From positions 1-34,125 of the forward strand of contig JAHEJD010000013.1 of NCBI GenBank assembly GCA_024639005.1: 34,125 nucleotides of DNA. The letters run 5' to 3'. This document shows, piece after piece, positions 9,249 to 17,369 of the stretch (its first letter is position 1; each line of letters begins with the position of its first letter). A program made the position numbers and the translations under genes. Below the pieces are notes generated by a model that saw nothing but the letters and a program-made list of their open reading frames with translations, made no database searches and had not been told where the DNA came from. The DNA comes from Chromatiaceae bacterium (GTDB lineage Bacteria; Pseudomonadota; Gammaproteobacteria; Chromatiales; Chromatiaceae).

Positions 9249-10271
9249 TCAAGGCACCGGCACCCGGCCGAGCAGCTCGTCGATAAAACCCTGGGCCGTC
9301 CGCCCTTCCGCCTCCGCCTGGTAAGACAGCAGGATGCGGTGGCGGAACACATCCGGGGCCACGGCCTGGATGTCCTCCGGCGACACATAATCGCGTCCGG
9401 CCAGCCAGGCGCGCGCCCGGGCGCAGCGGTCCAGGGCCAGGGTCGCGCGCGGACTGGCCCCGAAGCGCAGCCAGTCGGCCAGATCACTGCCGTAGGGCGC
9501 CGGTTCGCGGGTCGCCAGCACCAGGTGGACCAGATAGTCTTCCACGTCCGGCGACATGAAGAGTTCCAGGATCGCGCGCCGGGCGGCGAACACCTCCTGT
9601 TGACTGACCCGCTGCGCGGCGTCAATGCGGCTGCCGGACCTGGCCTCCTCATGATCCAGCGCCAGGATCGCCTTCTCGGTCGCCAGGTCGGGATAATCGA
9701 CCCGCACATGCATCAGAAAACGGTCCAGCTGCGCCTCGGGTAGCGGGTACGTGCCCTCTTGCTCGATCGGATTCTGGGTCGCCATGACCAGGAACAGGTC
9801 GGGCAGCCTGAACGTCTCGCGCCCGACAGTCACCTGGCGCTCACCCATGGCCTCGAGCAGCGCCGACTGCACCTTGGCGGGGGCACGGTTGACCTCATCG
9901 GCCAACACCATGTTGTGAAATATCGGTCCCTTGTCGAAACGGAAGCTGCCGTCCTGCGGGCGGTAGATCTCGGTACCGGTGAGGTCGCCGGGCAGTAGGT
10001 CGGGGGTGAACTGGATGCGGTGGAAGTCGCCCTCGAGGCCCGACGCCAACGCCTTTACCGCCTTGGTCTTGGCCAGGCCCGGCGCGCCCTCGACCAGCAG
10101 ATGGCCGTCGGCCAGCAACGCCATCAGCAGGCGTTCGACCAGTTCGGCCTGGCCGAGGATCTGCCGACCGACATGGCGGCGCAGCGTATCGAAGGCCGCC
10201 TGCAGCGGCCCCTGCTGTCGCGTGCCGTCGTCACCCGACGCCGGTCGTATCCGGCCTTCCGGACTGCTCAT
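9249..10271 (-). CDS. moxR: MoxR-family AAA+ ATPase
   Basis: 340 residues. AAA+ motifs: Walker A E-G-A-P-G-L-A-K-T (61-69), in the MoxR form with Ala instead of the second Gly; Walker B MVLADE (121-126) followed by VNRAPAKVQSALLEAM; sensor 1 ATQNPIEQEGTYPLPEAQLDRF; and a C-terminal lid domain with SPRATLALDRCARARAWL. MoxR ATPases act as chaperone-like remodelers of partner vWA proteins, here the DUF58/BatA/BatBC products encoded directly downstream. First gene of the operon. The start ATG at 10271 has AGGGAG eight bases upstream, a good ribosome binding site. Confidence 0.92.
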   Translation of the reverse strand: MSSPEGRIRPASGDDGTRQQGPLQAAFDTLRRHVGRQILGQAELVERLLMALLADGHLLVEGAPGLAKTKAVKALASGLEGDFHRIQFTPDLLPGDLTGTEIYRPQDGSFRFDKGPIFHNMVLADEVNRAPAKVQSALLEAMGERQVTVGRETFRLPDLFLVMATQNPIEQEGTYPLPEAQLDRFLMHVRVDYPDLATEKAILALDHEEARSGSRIDAAQRVSQQEVFAARRAILELFMSPDVEDYLVHLVLATREPAPYGSDLADWLRFGASPRATLALDRCARARAWLAGRDYVSPEDIQAVAPDVFRHRILLSYQAEAEGRTAQGFIDELLGRVPVP

Positions 10272-10325
10272 TCAGCGATCTCCCTGTGTTTCGGCGCAAT
10301 AAATCGCGGATTCGAAGGAATCTTC

Positions 10326-10347
10326 AGATGGTACCTGAGATGGTACC
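10326..10347. repeat. Two tandem AGATGGTACC repeats upstream of moxR
   Basis: AGATGGTACC occurs at 10326-10335 and again at 10338-10347, a 12-base period. Each copy contains the palindrome GGTACC. They lie about 55-75 bases upstream of the moxR start, where a promoter or operator would be expected. No clear -35/-10 pair is recognised beside them. An operator role is a guess. Confidence 0.4.
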
Positions 10348-10435
10348 GTTAGACGCGAGTCGTTCAGTGATTGCGCACCGGCCAATCGTCGGCCGGCGGG
10401 TGAGATCTCAGGCTAACTGGGATCGCGCGAACGGG

Positions 10436-10855
10436 TCACTCCATGGCCCTAAACAGCAGGAACAGGCGTTTCACTTCGGTGAATTCTTCGAGGAAGCGGC
10501 GCGGCTCGGCATCATCGGACAGAAAGTCGCTGAAACCGGGTAGGTTTTTCAAGTCGACGCCGTTGAGATCGACGAAACCCATGCGCCAGTCGGCAAACTC
10601 CCGCGCCTCGATGGGACCCTCGAACAGCACCTTGATGCGCTCGTGGCGCGGATCGCGCTGGATCCTCTCGAACACCTGTCGCAGGACGTCTTCCTCGCCC
10701 TCCAGGACCTGGAAGAAGGAGTCCTCGCGGTGCAGCAGCAGCCCGGTAATCTCGGCGGCCTCATTACTTTGGCGCGCGCTGTTGAGAATTCCCAAGAGCT
10801 CCCTGCCATCCATCGGCCGGGTCTGAGTGCTCGCGTATCCCAGGTGGTAAAGCAT
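10436..10855 (-). CDS. Short BLUF-domain blue-light photoreceptor
   Basis: 139 residues, almost entirely one BLUF (FAD-binding blue-light) domain plus a short C-terminal helical cap. Aligned by eye with PixD-type BLUF proteins, all photocycle residues are present: Tyr7 (GYAST), Asn31 (SNEAAEITG), Gln49 (FFQVLEG), Trp90 and Met92 (FADWRMGF). Length and layout match the short BLUF class (PixD, BlrB), which signals by protein-protein contact and has no output domain. It is transcribed divergently from acsF and shares with it an intergenic region carrying two PpsR-type boxes. A role in light-dependent control of the photosynthesis genes, perhaps by touching PpsR as AppA does in Rhodobacter, is plausible but not shown. 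Start ATG has GGGAGA upstream. Confidence 0.9.
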   Translation of the reverse strand: MLYHLGYASTQTRPMDGRELLGILNSARQSNEAAEITGLLLHREDSFFQVLEGEEDVLRQVFERIQRDPRHERIKVLFEGPIEAREFADWRMGFVDLNGVDLKNLPGFSDFLSDDAEPRRFLEEFTEVKRLFLLFRAME

Positions 10856-10926
10856 GGCTTTGGCTTCTCCCGAAGGCGGTCCGTCAGGCCCTCGGAACCA
10901 GTGAGACCTCGGCGGTTGTCCAATTG

Positions 10927-10955
10927 ATTTTAGTCAACTACACTTGACATCACAA
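10927..10955 (-). promoter_or_regulatory. Candidate sigma70 promoter for the BLUF gene
   Basis: On the minus strand TTGTGA (10955-10950), a 17-base spacer and TAAAAT (10932-10927) resemble -35 and -10 elements; the transcript would start about 65 bases before the BLUF ATG. The spacer is exactly filled by the degenerate PpsR-type box, so a bound regulator would block it. Predicted from sequence only. Confidence 0.45.
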
Positions 10956-10974
10956 TTGTTAAGCTAGCTTGACA
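10932..10974. promoter_or_regulatory. Tandem PpsR/CrtJ-type operator between BLUF gene and acsF
   Basis: Perfect box TGTTAAGCTAGCTTGACA at 10957-10974 fits TGT-N12-ACA and is nearly a full palindrome. A second, degenerate palindrome AGTCAACTACACTTGACA lies at 10932-10949, with 7 bases between them. In Rhodobacter PpsR/CrtJ binds pairs of TGT-N12-ACA sites about 8 bases apart and represses bch genes under oxygen or light. The pair here could control both divergent genes. Confidence 0.8.
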
Positions 10975-11088
10975 GTCGAGCCTGGCCGCGGACCAGCCGA
11001 CAGCGCCTGACTCGACCAAGACGGCGTGCAGATACACAGGCGGCGATGCGCCGGCCCCAGACTCAAGTCATCACCCGGTGACCCGAAC

Positions 11089-11094
11089 AGGAGG
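11089..11094 (+). promoter_or_regulatory. Strong ribosome binding site of acsF
   Basis: AGGAGG lies five bases before the ATG at 11100. It is the clearest Shine-Dalgarno sequence in the window and fixes the acsF start. Confidence 0.8.
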
Positions 11095-11099
11095 AACGC

Positions 11100-12164
11100 A
11101 TGACCAACGTCAGCGAGACCAACGCCTTTAACAGCGCGACCGAACAGGCCAAAGAGAACACCCTGCTGGCGCCCCGCTTCTATCGCACCGATTATGCCGC
11201 GCTCGACCGCCTGGACATCGCGCCGGTACGCAAGGAATGGGAGGCGATGATGGAGGAATTCCGCCGCGACAAGAACCGCGAACACTTCCGCAAGGAGATC
11301 GACTACGACGCCGAGATGCACGACATCTCGGATGAGCTGCGCGAGGAGTTCCTGGACTTCATGATCAGTTCGGTCACCGCCGAGTTCTCCGGCTGCGTGC
11401 TCTACAAGGAGATCGAGAAACACGTCGAGAATCCGGATATCGCAGAACTCATGGGCGCAATGGCGCGCGACGAGTCACGCCATGCCGGCTTCATCAACCG
11501 GGCCCTCAAGCACCAGGGCGTCGCGGTCGACCTGGGCTTTCTGAAGCGGGCCAAGAAGTACACCTATTTCCGGCCCAAATTCATCTATTACGCGACCTAC
11601 CTGTCGGAAAAGATCGGCTATGCGCGCTATATCACGATCTACCGCCACCTGGAGCGCCACCCGGAGCATCGCTTTCATCCGATCTTCAAGTGGTTCATGG
11701 AATGGTGTGACGACGAGTTTCGCCACGGCGAGGCCTTCGCGCTTATCATGCGTGCCAACCCGCATCTGCTGCGCGGCATCAACGTCTGGTGGATTCGGTT
11801 CTTCCTGCTCGCGGTGTACTCCACGATGTATGTGCGCGATCACACGCGTCCCCAGCTGTATGAGGCGCTCGGCATGGACCCGACCGAGTTCGACTTCAAG
11901 GTGTTCGACATCACCACCGCGATCAGCCGCCAGATATTTCCGCTGACGCTGGATACCGACAACCCGAAGTTGCGGCGTGGACTGGAGCGACTGCGCGAAA
12001 TCAATCTCGCGACGCAGGCGGCCAAACAGCGTGGCGGCGTGCTCGGCAGGCTGAAACAGGCCGGCCTGTCGGTAAATGCCGCCCTGGTATTCGCCCGTCT
12101 CTATGTCCTGCCGACGAAGCCGAACGCGCTGCCGGAAAACGTGCGCATGGCGCCCGCCTGGTAG
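11100..12164 (+). CDS. acsF: Oxygen-dependent Mg-protoporphyrin IX monomethyl ester cyclase (AcsF)
   Basis: 354 residues, the usual AcsF length. It forms the fifth (E) ring of bacteriochlorophyll by converting Mg-protoporphyrin IX monomethyl ester to divinyl protochlorophyllide with O2. The diiron ligand pattern is visible: E95 in [13 protein letters not shown]125-S-R-H128, E201 in MEWCDDEF and E206-F-R-H209. The [12 protein letters not shown] start is also typical. The gene stands alone on the plus strand after the PpsR-type boxes and faces ppsR convergently. No bchE (the anaerobic cyclase) is seen in the window, so at least one branch of pigment synthesis here needs oxygen. Identification is firm. 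Confidence 0.96.
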   Translation: MTNVSETNAFNSATEQAKENTLLAPRFYRTDYAALDRLDIAPVRKEWEAMMEEFRRDKNREHFRKEIDYDAEMHDISDELREEFLDFMISSVTAEFSGCVLYKEIEKHVENPDIAELMGAMARDESRHAGFINRALKHQGVAVDLGFLKRAKKYTYFRPKFIYYATYLSEKIGYARYITIYRHLERHPEHRFHPIFKWFMEWCDDEFRHGEAFALIMRANPHLLRGINVWWIRFFLLAVYSTMYVRDHTRPQLYEALGMDPTEFDFKVFDITTAISRQIFPLTLDTDNPKLRRGLERLREINLATQAAKQRGGVLGRLKQAGLSVNAALVFARLYVLPTKPNALPENVRMAPAW

Positions 12165-12174
12165 CGCACTGACC

Positions 12175-12255
12175 CGCTGCTGGCCCAGGCCGCATCCACG
12201 GTCTGCGGTCTGCCGCGGTTTGGATCGTCTGCCGATGCGGCCTGGGTCGGCAGCG
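12175..12255. repeat. Long imperfect stem-loop between convergent acsF and ppsR
   Basis: Bases 12175-12195 pair with 12235-12255 over 21 positions, 19 Watson-Crick and 2 G-T; the inner 12 (CCCAGGCCGCAT / ATGCGGCCTGGG) are perfect. The 39-base loop can itself fold (GCGG-TCTG-CCGC). There is no T-run after either arm. It could act as a bidirectional transcription barrier between the two convergent genes, or be a remnant of a palindromic repeat element. Confidence 0.7.
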
Positions 12256-12372
12256 CGCATCACGAATGGATCTGCTCGCGCTAGCCGTTGGAGGGGTCTA
12301 CGGCGCCGATCGCCGGCGACCGTCCTGTGACGCTCGCCTTGCTACCTGTGCCTGTCCCGAGTGCCGGCCTGC

Positions 12373-13734
12373 CTATCCCGCGTCCTGACTGTCGGAAATG
12401 TCATAACGCGACAGTTTAGCGTACAGACTCTGTCGACTGAGCCCCAGCAGCTTGGCCGCCGCGGTGCGGTTTCCCGAGGTGGCCGCGAGGGCGGCCTCGA
12501 TGTAGTGTCTCTCGACCAGACCCACGGTCGTGGTGACCAGCTCCTTGAGCCTGGCCTTGCCGAGTCGCTCGGTCATGGACGTCAGGAGTCGGGCCAGCGA
12601 TGCATAGCGATCGGCCCCCTCCAGACGCCGGCTGACGTCGCGGACATAGAGCAGGACGACCGCCGGTGTCGATGCATTGGGCATAACCGCCGACAGCTCC
12701 GCGGCCAGGCAACTGCCCAGACTGCCGTGAATCGTCGTCGGAAAGAGTCTCACGACGCGATGGCGACGCAGACTCTCGAGCAGCATGGTCACATCGCCAC
12801 CGGGCGTCTTCAGCCATTGGCTCAGCAAGGTTCCGATGACCGCACCCGCCGCCGGCTCTTGCACCAACTCCAGAAAGGCGGGATTGGCACTGGTGATTTG
12901 GCCGTGCTCGTCCAGGGTGACCATCCCGTCCGGCGATAGCTCGACCAGATCGTCGCCCGAGACGCTGCTGGCGTAGGTACCGGGCGGCGCAGCGCTCACC
13001 TCCGTCGATGGCAACAGATGGATAAGCATCAGATCGGACGAATCGACATCCATGACGGACACATACAGCAGCCAGGGATCCGCGGCCGGCCCCAGATGTG
13101 CCGATATCCGCGGCGCCTTGCCCTGCAGCTTGGCACGCTTCAGGGTCAGCTCGACCATCTGACGTTCGGACGGCCGCACCAGCTGCAGCAGATCCTGCCC
13201 ACCCACGTCCGCCAGTCCGCCGGCGCCCAATCCCAGTGCGGTGATGGCGGCCGGATTGGCCTCGACGATCACAAGATCGGACGCGCGGACCACCGCCAGG
13301 GCATCGCTGGATGTCTCGAACAACAGGCGGTAGCGGTTTTCAACCTCGCGCAACTGCCAATAGTTGCGCTCCATCGAGTGCTGCGCGACCGCGAGGCGCG
13401 ACTGCAGCTGCGCGACCGCCCGCACGTCCCTGCCGATGGCGACCACATCGCCGCCCTTGAGCCGGACCGCCATGTACTCGACGGGCAACTCGAGGCCACT
13501 CGGGAACCGCTGAGTCAGACGAAACAGTGGCGAGACGCCGTCGCGCAGCGCTGCCTGCACGATATCAGTGAGACCGGAGTCGTCTAAACCGTCCACCGTC
13601 TCGGCCCAGGACCGCCCGACCCAGTCGTCCACGGTCTCCTCGGCCACGGCGTTTGCCAGGGTTGCCCGCCGGATCACGCCCTTGAGGTCGAGGACCACTT
13701 TGACGTCGGGCTGCAATGCATCCCTGACGGTCAC
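12373..13734 (-). CDS. ppsR: PpsR/CrtJ-type photosynthesis regulator, paralogue without the HTH-proximal cysteine
   Basis: 453 residues from GTG 13734. The frame is open upstream to GTG 13860, but the extra 42 residues look unlike the family and cover a perfect hairpin, so the shorter form is preferred. Layout: N-terminal domain with DVKVVLDLKGVI and RSWAETV, a Q-linker helix (QSRLAVAQHSMERNYWQLREVENRYRLLFETSSDAL), two PAS domains, and a Fis-type helix-turn-helix GNRTAAAKLLGLSRQSLYAKLSRY. PpsR/CrtJ represses bch, crt and puc genes by binding TGT-N12-ACA pairs. The residue before the HTH that is Cys in the other paralogue (C-I-E-A-A-L) is Tyr411 here (Y-I-E-A-A-L); one Cys remains mid-protein (GSLGSC). 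This suggests different redox response. Follows bchP, convergent with acsF. Confidence 0.88.
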   Translation of the reverse strand: MTVRDALQPDVKVVLDLKGVIRRATLANAVAEETVDDWVGRSWAETVDGLDDSGLTDIVQAALRDGVSPLFRLTQRFPSGLELPVEYMAVRLKGGDVVAIGRDVRAVAQLQSRLAVAQHSMERNYWQLREVENRYRLLFETSSDALAVVRASDLVIVEANPAAITALGLGAGGLADVGGQDLLQLVRPSERQMVELTLKRAKLQGKAPRISAHLGPAADPWLLYVSVMDVDSSDLMLIHLLPSTEVSAAPPGTYASSVSGDDLVELSPDGMVTLDEHGQITSANPAFLELVQEPAAGAVIGTLLSQWLKTPGGDVTMLLESLRRHRVVRLFPTTIHGSLGSCLAAELSAVMPNASTPAVVLLYVRDVSRRLEGADRYASLARLLTSMTERLGKARLKELVTTTVGLVERHYIEAALAATSGNRTAAAKLLGLSRQSLYAKLSRYDISDSQDAG

Positions 13735-13795
13735 GGGAGAAGGATCTCGATCGCCCGGGTCCTTTGCCCCCCCCAGATGCGACGAAATACCGCGG

Positions 13796-13817
13796 GCACT
13801 GCGATATTTCGCAGTGC
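13796..13817 (-). promoter_or_regulatory. Perfect hairpin in the bchP-ppsR gap
   Basis: GCACTGCGA at 13796-13804 and TCGCAGTGC at 13809-13817 form a 9-bp perfect stem with a 4-base loop. It lies between the bchP stop and the preferred ppsR start (13734). No T-run follows. It may mark an mRNA processing or partial termination point that separates regulator and enzyme expression. Confidence 0.6.
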
Positions 13818-13876
13818 CTGCGTCCGGATGCAGCCGATCGTATGCCCGGTGCTGTCTCACGCCTGCATCTCCGATG

Positions 13877-15079
13877 TCAGGGACGGACGACGCCGAACAG
13901 ATGCGCCAGGTCCTTGAAGAAGATCCGCATATGCGCCGCGGGTCGGGCCTTTACCAGGCGCTTGTGCATATAGGCCTCCCAGGTGAGGTATTGAACGTCG
14001 GGATCGCGACAGATACTCACAAAGCGCTCGCGCCGTTTGTCATTCGCGTACCAGAATCGCTGCATCATGCCGAGCACCCAGAAGACCTTCCCATGGCTGC
14101 GCATGAAGCGTTTGCGCGCCTGGCGCAATGCGACCGGGTTCGCGGTACTGAGAAACTCCATCACGGCCTCGGCCGCGAATCGGCCGCCGGCCATGGCGTA
14201 ATAGATGCCCTCTCCGGAGGCCGGCGCCACGACCCCGGCGGCATCCCCCGCCAGCACGACATTGCGGCCGTCGTCCCATCGTTTCAGCGGACGCAGCGGT
14301 ATCGGGGCGCCCTCGCAGCGCACCGTCGTCGATCCCTCCAGACCGATGGATTCGCGCAGCTCCCGGACTGCGCCGCGCAGCGAGTAACCGCGTTGCGCAG
14401 TACCGACCCCGATGCTGGTCTTATCGCCATGCGGAAAGACCCAGGCATAGAAATCCGGTGAGAGCCGGCCCTGGTACCAGACATCGCAGCGTCTGCCGTC
14501 GAAATCCGCATTGCCACCCATGGGCGGCGACTCGACGATCTCGTGATAGGCGGCCACACACGGGATCTTGTCGGCATCCGGGACGCTCTGTCGCGCCACC
14601 TTGGACTTGGCCCCATCGGCACCGATGACCGCAGCGGTCCGCGCCTCGCTGATGCGTGCCTCACCCTGCGCATCGACCTGCCGATAGGTGACCGTTACCT
14701 TGTCGTCGTCGGTTCGCTGCATGCCCTCAAAGGTGCCGGTGCGTACCTCGGCCCCCGCCGCCCGGGCGCGATCGCGCAACCAGGGATCGAAGACATCGCG
14801 GTCTACCATGCCGACAAAACCGCCGTTGATCGGCATGTCGACGCGTTTGTCGGCAGGCGAGATCATGCGCGCCGAGTTGATCCGCGCGACCAGCAGATGA
14901 TGCGGGATCCCGAATTCCTCGATCAGTCGCGGTGGGATCGCACCGCCACAGGGCTTGATCCGTCCGCCGCGCTCGAGCAACAGGACACGGTGGCCCTGGC
15001 GCGCGAGATCCGTCGCGGCGGTCGCACCCGCCGGTCCACCGCCAACCACCACGGCATCGAATTGTTCAATGTTGCTCAT
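13877..15079 (-). CDS. bchP: Geranylgeranyl (bacterio)chlorophyll reductase
   Basis: 400 residues from ATG 15079; the open frame extends to 15259 but the extra part lies inside the preceding gene. FAD-binding N-terminus FDAVVVGGGPAGATAATDLARQGHRVLLLERGG with the GxGxxG-type motif at 13-18, then KPCGGAIPPRLIEEFGIP and the second flavin motif NVVLAGDAAGVVAPASGEGIYYA, all typical of BchP/ChlP. It reduces the geranylgeranyl tail of bacteriochlorophyll to phytyl in three steps. It lies seven bases after the PucC-like gene stop in the order bchG - pucC-like - bchP, the classical arrangement in purple bacteria. Confidence 0.95.
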   Translation of the reverse strand: MSNIEQFDAVVVGGGPAGATAATDLARQGHRVLLLERGGRIKPCGGAIPPRLIEEFGIPHHLLVARINSARMISPADKRVDMPINGGFVGMVDRDVFDPWLRDRARAAGAEVRTGTFEGMQRTDDDKVTVTYRQVDAQGEARISEARTAAVIGADGAKSKVARQSVPDADKIPCVAAYHEIVESPPMGGNADFDGRRCDVWYQGRLSPDFYAWVFPHGDKTSIGVGTAQRGYSLRGAVRELRESIGLEGSTTVRCEGAPIPLRPLKRWDDGRNVVLAGDAAGVVAPASGEGIYYAMAGGRFAAEAVMEFLSTANPVALRQARKRFMRSHGKVFWVLGMMQRFWYANDKRRERFVSICRDPDVQYLTWEAYMHKRLVKARPAAHMRIFFKDLAHLFGVVRP

Positions 15080-15086
15080 CGGTCGG

Positions 15087-16451
15087 CTATCTCCCCTCCG
15101 CCATTTCAATAAGACCGGCGTCGCCAAACGTCGGCACCGCCTCTTCACGCACCTCAACAGGCCGCGGCTGCCGCACGGTCGCCGCGAGCACGGCAGACGC
15201 CAGGAACAGCGCCGCCTCGGCGCCGAATACGATGGCGTAGGCCACCTCGGGCGCGCCATACAGGAATTTGGTCAGATCGACCGCGACGGTACCGAGAAAA
15301 CCACCCAGCCCAAATGCAATCGCCTGTGCGGCACCCCACAGCCCCATGCGCAGGCCCTCGCGCCCCCGGCGACCATGACCGGCCAGCGCCATCATCGACC
15401 CGATCGCCGCAACGGCGAACGCGCCGTTGGCCACGCCCAGCGCAAACACCGTCGCCTTCAGCGGCCAGTGCGGAGCCAGGAAACCGCCGAGCGCAATCCC
15501 GAACAGCGCCGCCGCTGAGGCTATGCAGCCGCCGATCGTCCAGGCCCGCAATACGCTGTGCTTGGCCTTCTTGAGCAGCGTCCCGGTCACCGCGACGACG
15601 ATCATGCCGAGCAGGACGCCGCCATGCTGCACCCCGGCGAGTTGCGTCGACTCGCCCGGCGTCATTCCGAATACGAGTCCGGCGAAGGGCTCGAGGATGA
15701 GGTCCTGGGCGCTGTAAGCGAGCATCGACACGAAGACGAACAGCGTGAAGCGGCGCGCCTCACTCTCACCCCAGACCTCGGCGAGTGCGACACGGAAGGA
15801 CGGCTTGTCTCTCTTGGTAGCGACGTCGGTCGCGGCCGCCGGCAGCGGCGCGCCCTCGAGGTTGCGAATCGCCAGCAGGGTGATCAGCACTGCCCCGATC
15901 GCGACCACCGAGGTGACCAGAATCAGGCGCTGCGGTGAGAATGGATCCAGAAAATGCCCGGCCACGCCGGCGGTGATCGCAAAGCCGGCGATCATCATCA
16001 CCCACACGATCGTGGCCGCCGCGGCGCGGCGCCCGGTATCGACCCGTTTGGCCAGCAACACCAGCAGCGAGGTGCCGCAGGCACCGACGCCCAGACCGAT
16101 CATCACGAAGCCCAACAGGGCGACGGCCGTGCCGGCGGCCGGATCGGTGCCCATCAGGGCGGTACCCATCGCGGCCGCGATGCCGCCCAGTGCCAGGACC
16201 AGCATGCCGCCGATGATCCATGGCGTGCGCCGTCCACCGACGTCCGACCCGTAGCCAAAGCGCGGACGCGACATCTGAATCACATGATGCAGTGCGACCA
16301 GTGCCCCTGGCAGCATCGCGGGCAGTGCAAACTCGACCACCATCACGCGGTTCATCGTCGAGGTCGTCAGCACAACGATCGCACCCAGCGCGGCCTGGAC
16401 CAGCCCCAGACGCACAATCCCCAGCCAGCCGAGACAGGCACGCTCGCTCAC
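15087..16451 (-). CDS. PucC/LhaA-family membrane protein of the bchG-bchP operon (ORF428 type)
   Basis: 454 residues starting at GTG 16451, which overlaps the bchG stop (GTGA). About twelve hydrophobic segments of the bacteriochlorophyll-delivery branch of the major facilitator superfamily. It shares with LhaA in this window the early motif N-R-V-M-V (TMNRVMVVEFALPAMLPG) and the segment RPRFGYGSDVGGRRTPWIIGG. Position between bchG and bchP matches the gene called ORF428 in Rhodobacter. Proteins of this group assist light-harvesting complex assembly, probably by handling bacteriochlorophyll next to the synthase BchG. Exact substrate is not known. Confidence 0.88.
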   Translation of the reverse strand: MSERACLGWLGIVRLGLVQAALGAIVVLTTSTMNRVMVVEFALPAMLPGALVALHHVIQMSRPRFGYGSDVGGRRTPWIIGGMLVLALGGIAAAMGTALMGTDPAAGTAVALLGFVMIGLGVGACGTSLLVLLAKRVDTGRRAAAATIVWVMMIAGFAITAGVAGHFLDPFSPQRLILVTSVVAIGAVLITLLAIRNLEGAPLPAAATDVATKRDKPSFRVALAEVWGESEARRFTLFVFVSMLAYSAQDLILEPFAGLVFGMTPGESTQLAGVQHGGVLLGMIVVAVTGTLLKKAKHSVLRAWTIGGCIASAAALFGIALGGFLAPHWPLKATVFALGVANGAFAVAAIGSMMALAGHGRRGREGLRMGLWGAAQAIAFGLGGFLGTVAVDLTKFLYGAPEVAYAIVFGAEAALFLASAVLAATVRQPRPVEVREEAVPTFGDAGLIEMAEGR

Positions 16452-17365
16452 ATCGCACCTCCCAGCGTCGCACGCACCGCGAAGGCGCTCGCGAGCATAC
16501 CGAGCACGTATAAGGTCACCCCGGTCGCGTTGTACCAGGGTGCAAACCGCCGCGGGTCGCGCAGCAGCCGGCGCATCGCAGCGAATTGCAGCAGCAGCAG
16601 TGCGCCGACGAGCAGCGCGTGGACAGGGCGCTCCCAATGAATCAGCAGCGCGATGACCACCACCTGCGGCAGCGCCATGGTCCAGCAGGCGACACGTGCC
16701 GCGCGCGGCGCGCCGAGCTGCGCCGGTATGGAGCGCACGCCCATCTGCAGATCGCCGTCGATGGCCTTGAAGTCATTTAGTGTCATGATGCCGTGCGCGC
16801 CCAGGCTGTAGAGCACCGCCAGCGCCAGGATGCGCGCGTCGGGCATGTCGCCGCCGATCATCACCGCGGCGCCGGTGACCCAGGCCAGGCCCTCGTAAGA
16901 GAAACCTACCGCGGCATTGCCCCACCAGCCGTTGAGCTTGAGTCGAAACGGCGGGGCGCTGTAGGCCCAGGCGAGGGCCATGCCGACCAAAGTCGCGCCG
17001 AACACCCAGGGTCCGAGCAGATAGCCGACCCAGAGCGACAGCCCAGACCACAGGATGGCGTAATACAGCCCCCAGGCGCCGGGCACGCGTCCCGAGGGGA
17101 TCGGGCGATGCGGCTCATTGATCGCATCGACGTGCCGATCGAACCAGTCGTTGACGATCTGGCTGGCCCCACAGACCAGCGGGCCGGCCAACAGGACGCC
17201 CAGCAATACGACGCCGAGGTGGTCCTGCACCGAGACACCCGAGGACACCACACCGCAGGCGAATGCCCACATGGGCGGAAACCAGGTGACTGGTTTCAAT
17301 AGTTGAACGAGTGCACGCGGCTCCGGCCGCCGGGTGGGATCACGAAGCAGGATAGTGCGTTGCAT
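16448..17365 (-). CDS. bchG: Bacteriochlorophyll synthase
   Basis: 305 residues from ATG 17365. UbiA-type prenyltransferase that joins geranylgeranyl (or phytyl) diphosphate to bacteriochlorophyllide a in the membrane. First Mg-diphosphate motif N72-D-W-F-D76-R-H-V-D80; second motif LNDFKAIDGD. The N-terminus LLKPVTWFPPMWAFACGVVSSG and end WYNATGVTLYVLGMLASAFAVR match known BchG. No Shine-Dalgarno sequence precedes the ATG. The best promoter ends only 7 bases upstream, so the mRNA is probably leaderless. A TTG at 17401 extends the frame by 12 codons but lies within the operator and promoter, and is rejected. First gene of the bchG - pucC-like - bchP (- ppsR) operon. Confidence 0.96.
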   Translation of the reverse strand: MQRTILLRDPTRRPEPRALVQLLKPVTWFPPMWAFACGVVSSGVSVQDHLGVVLLGVLLAGPLVCGASQIVNDWFDRHVDAINEPHRPIPSGRVPGAWGLYYAILWSGLSLWVGYLLGPWVFGATLVGMALAWAYSAPPFRLKLNGWWGNAAVGFSYEGLAWVTGAAVMIGGDMPDARILALAVLYSLGAHGIMTLNDFKAIDGDLQMGVRSIPAQLGAPRAARVACWTMALPQVVVIALLIHWERPVHALLVGALLLLQFAAMRRLLRDPRRFAPWYNATGVTLYVLGMLASAFAVRATLGGAM

Positions 17366-17369
17366 GGAG

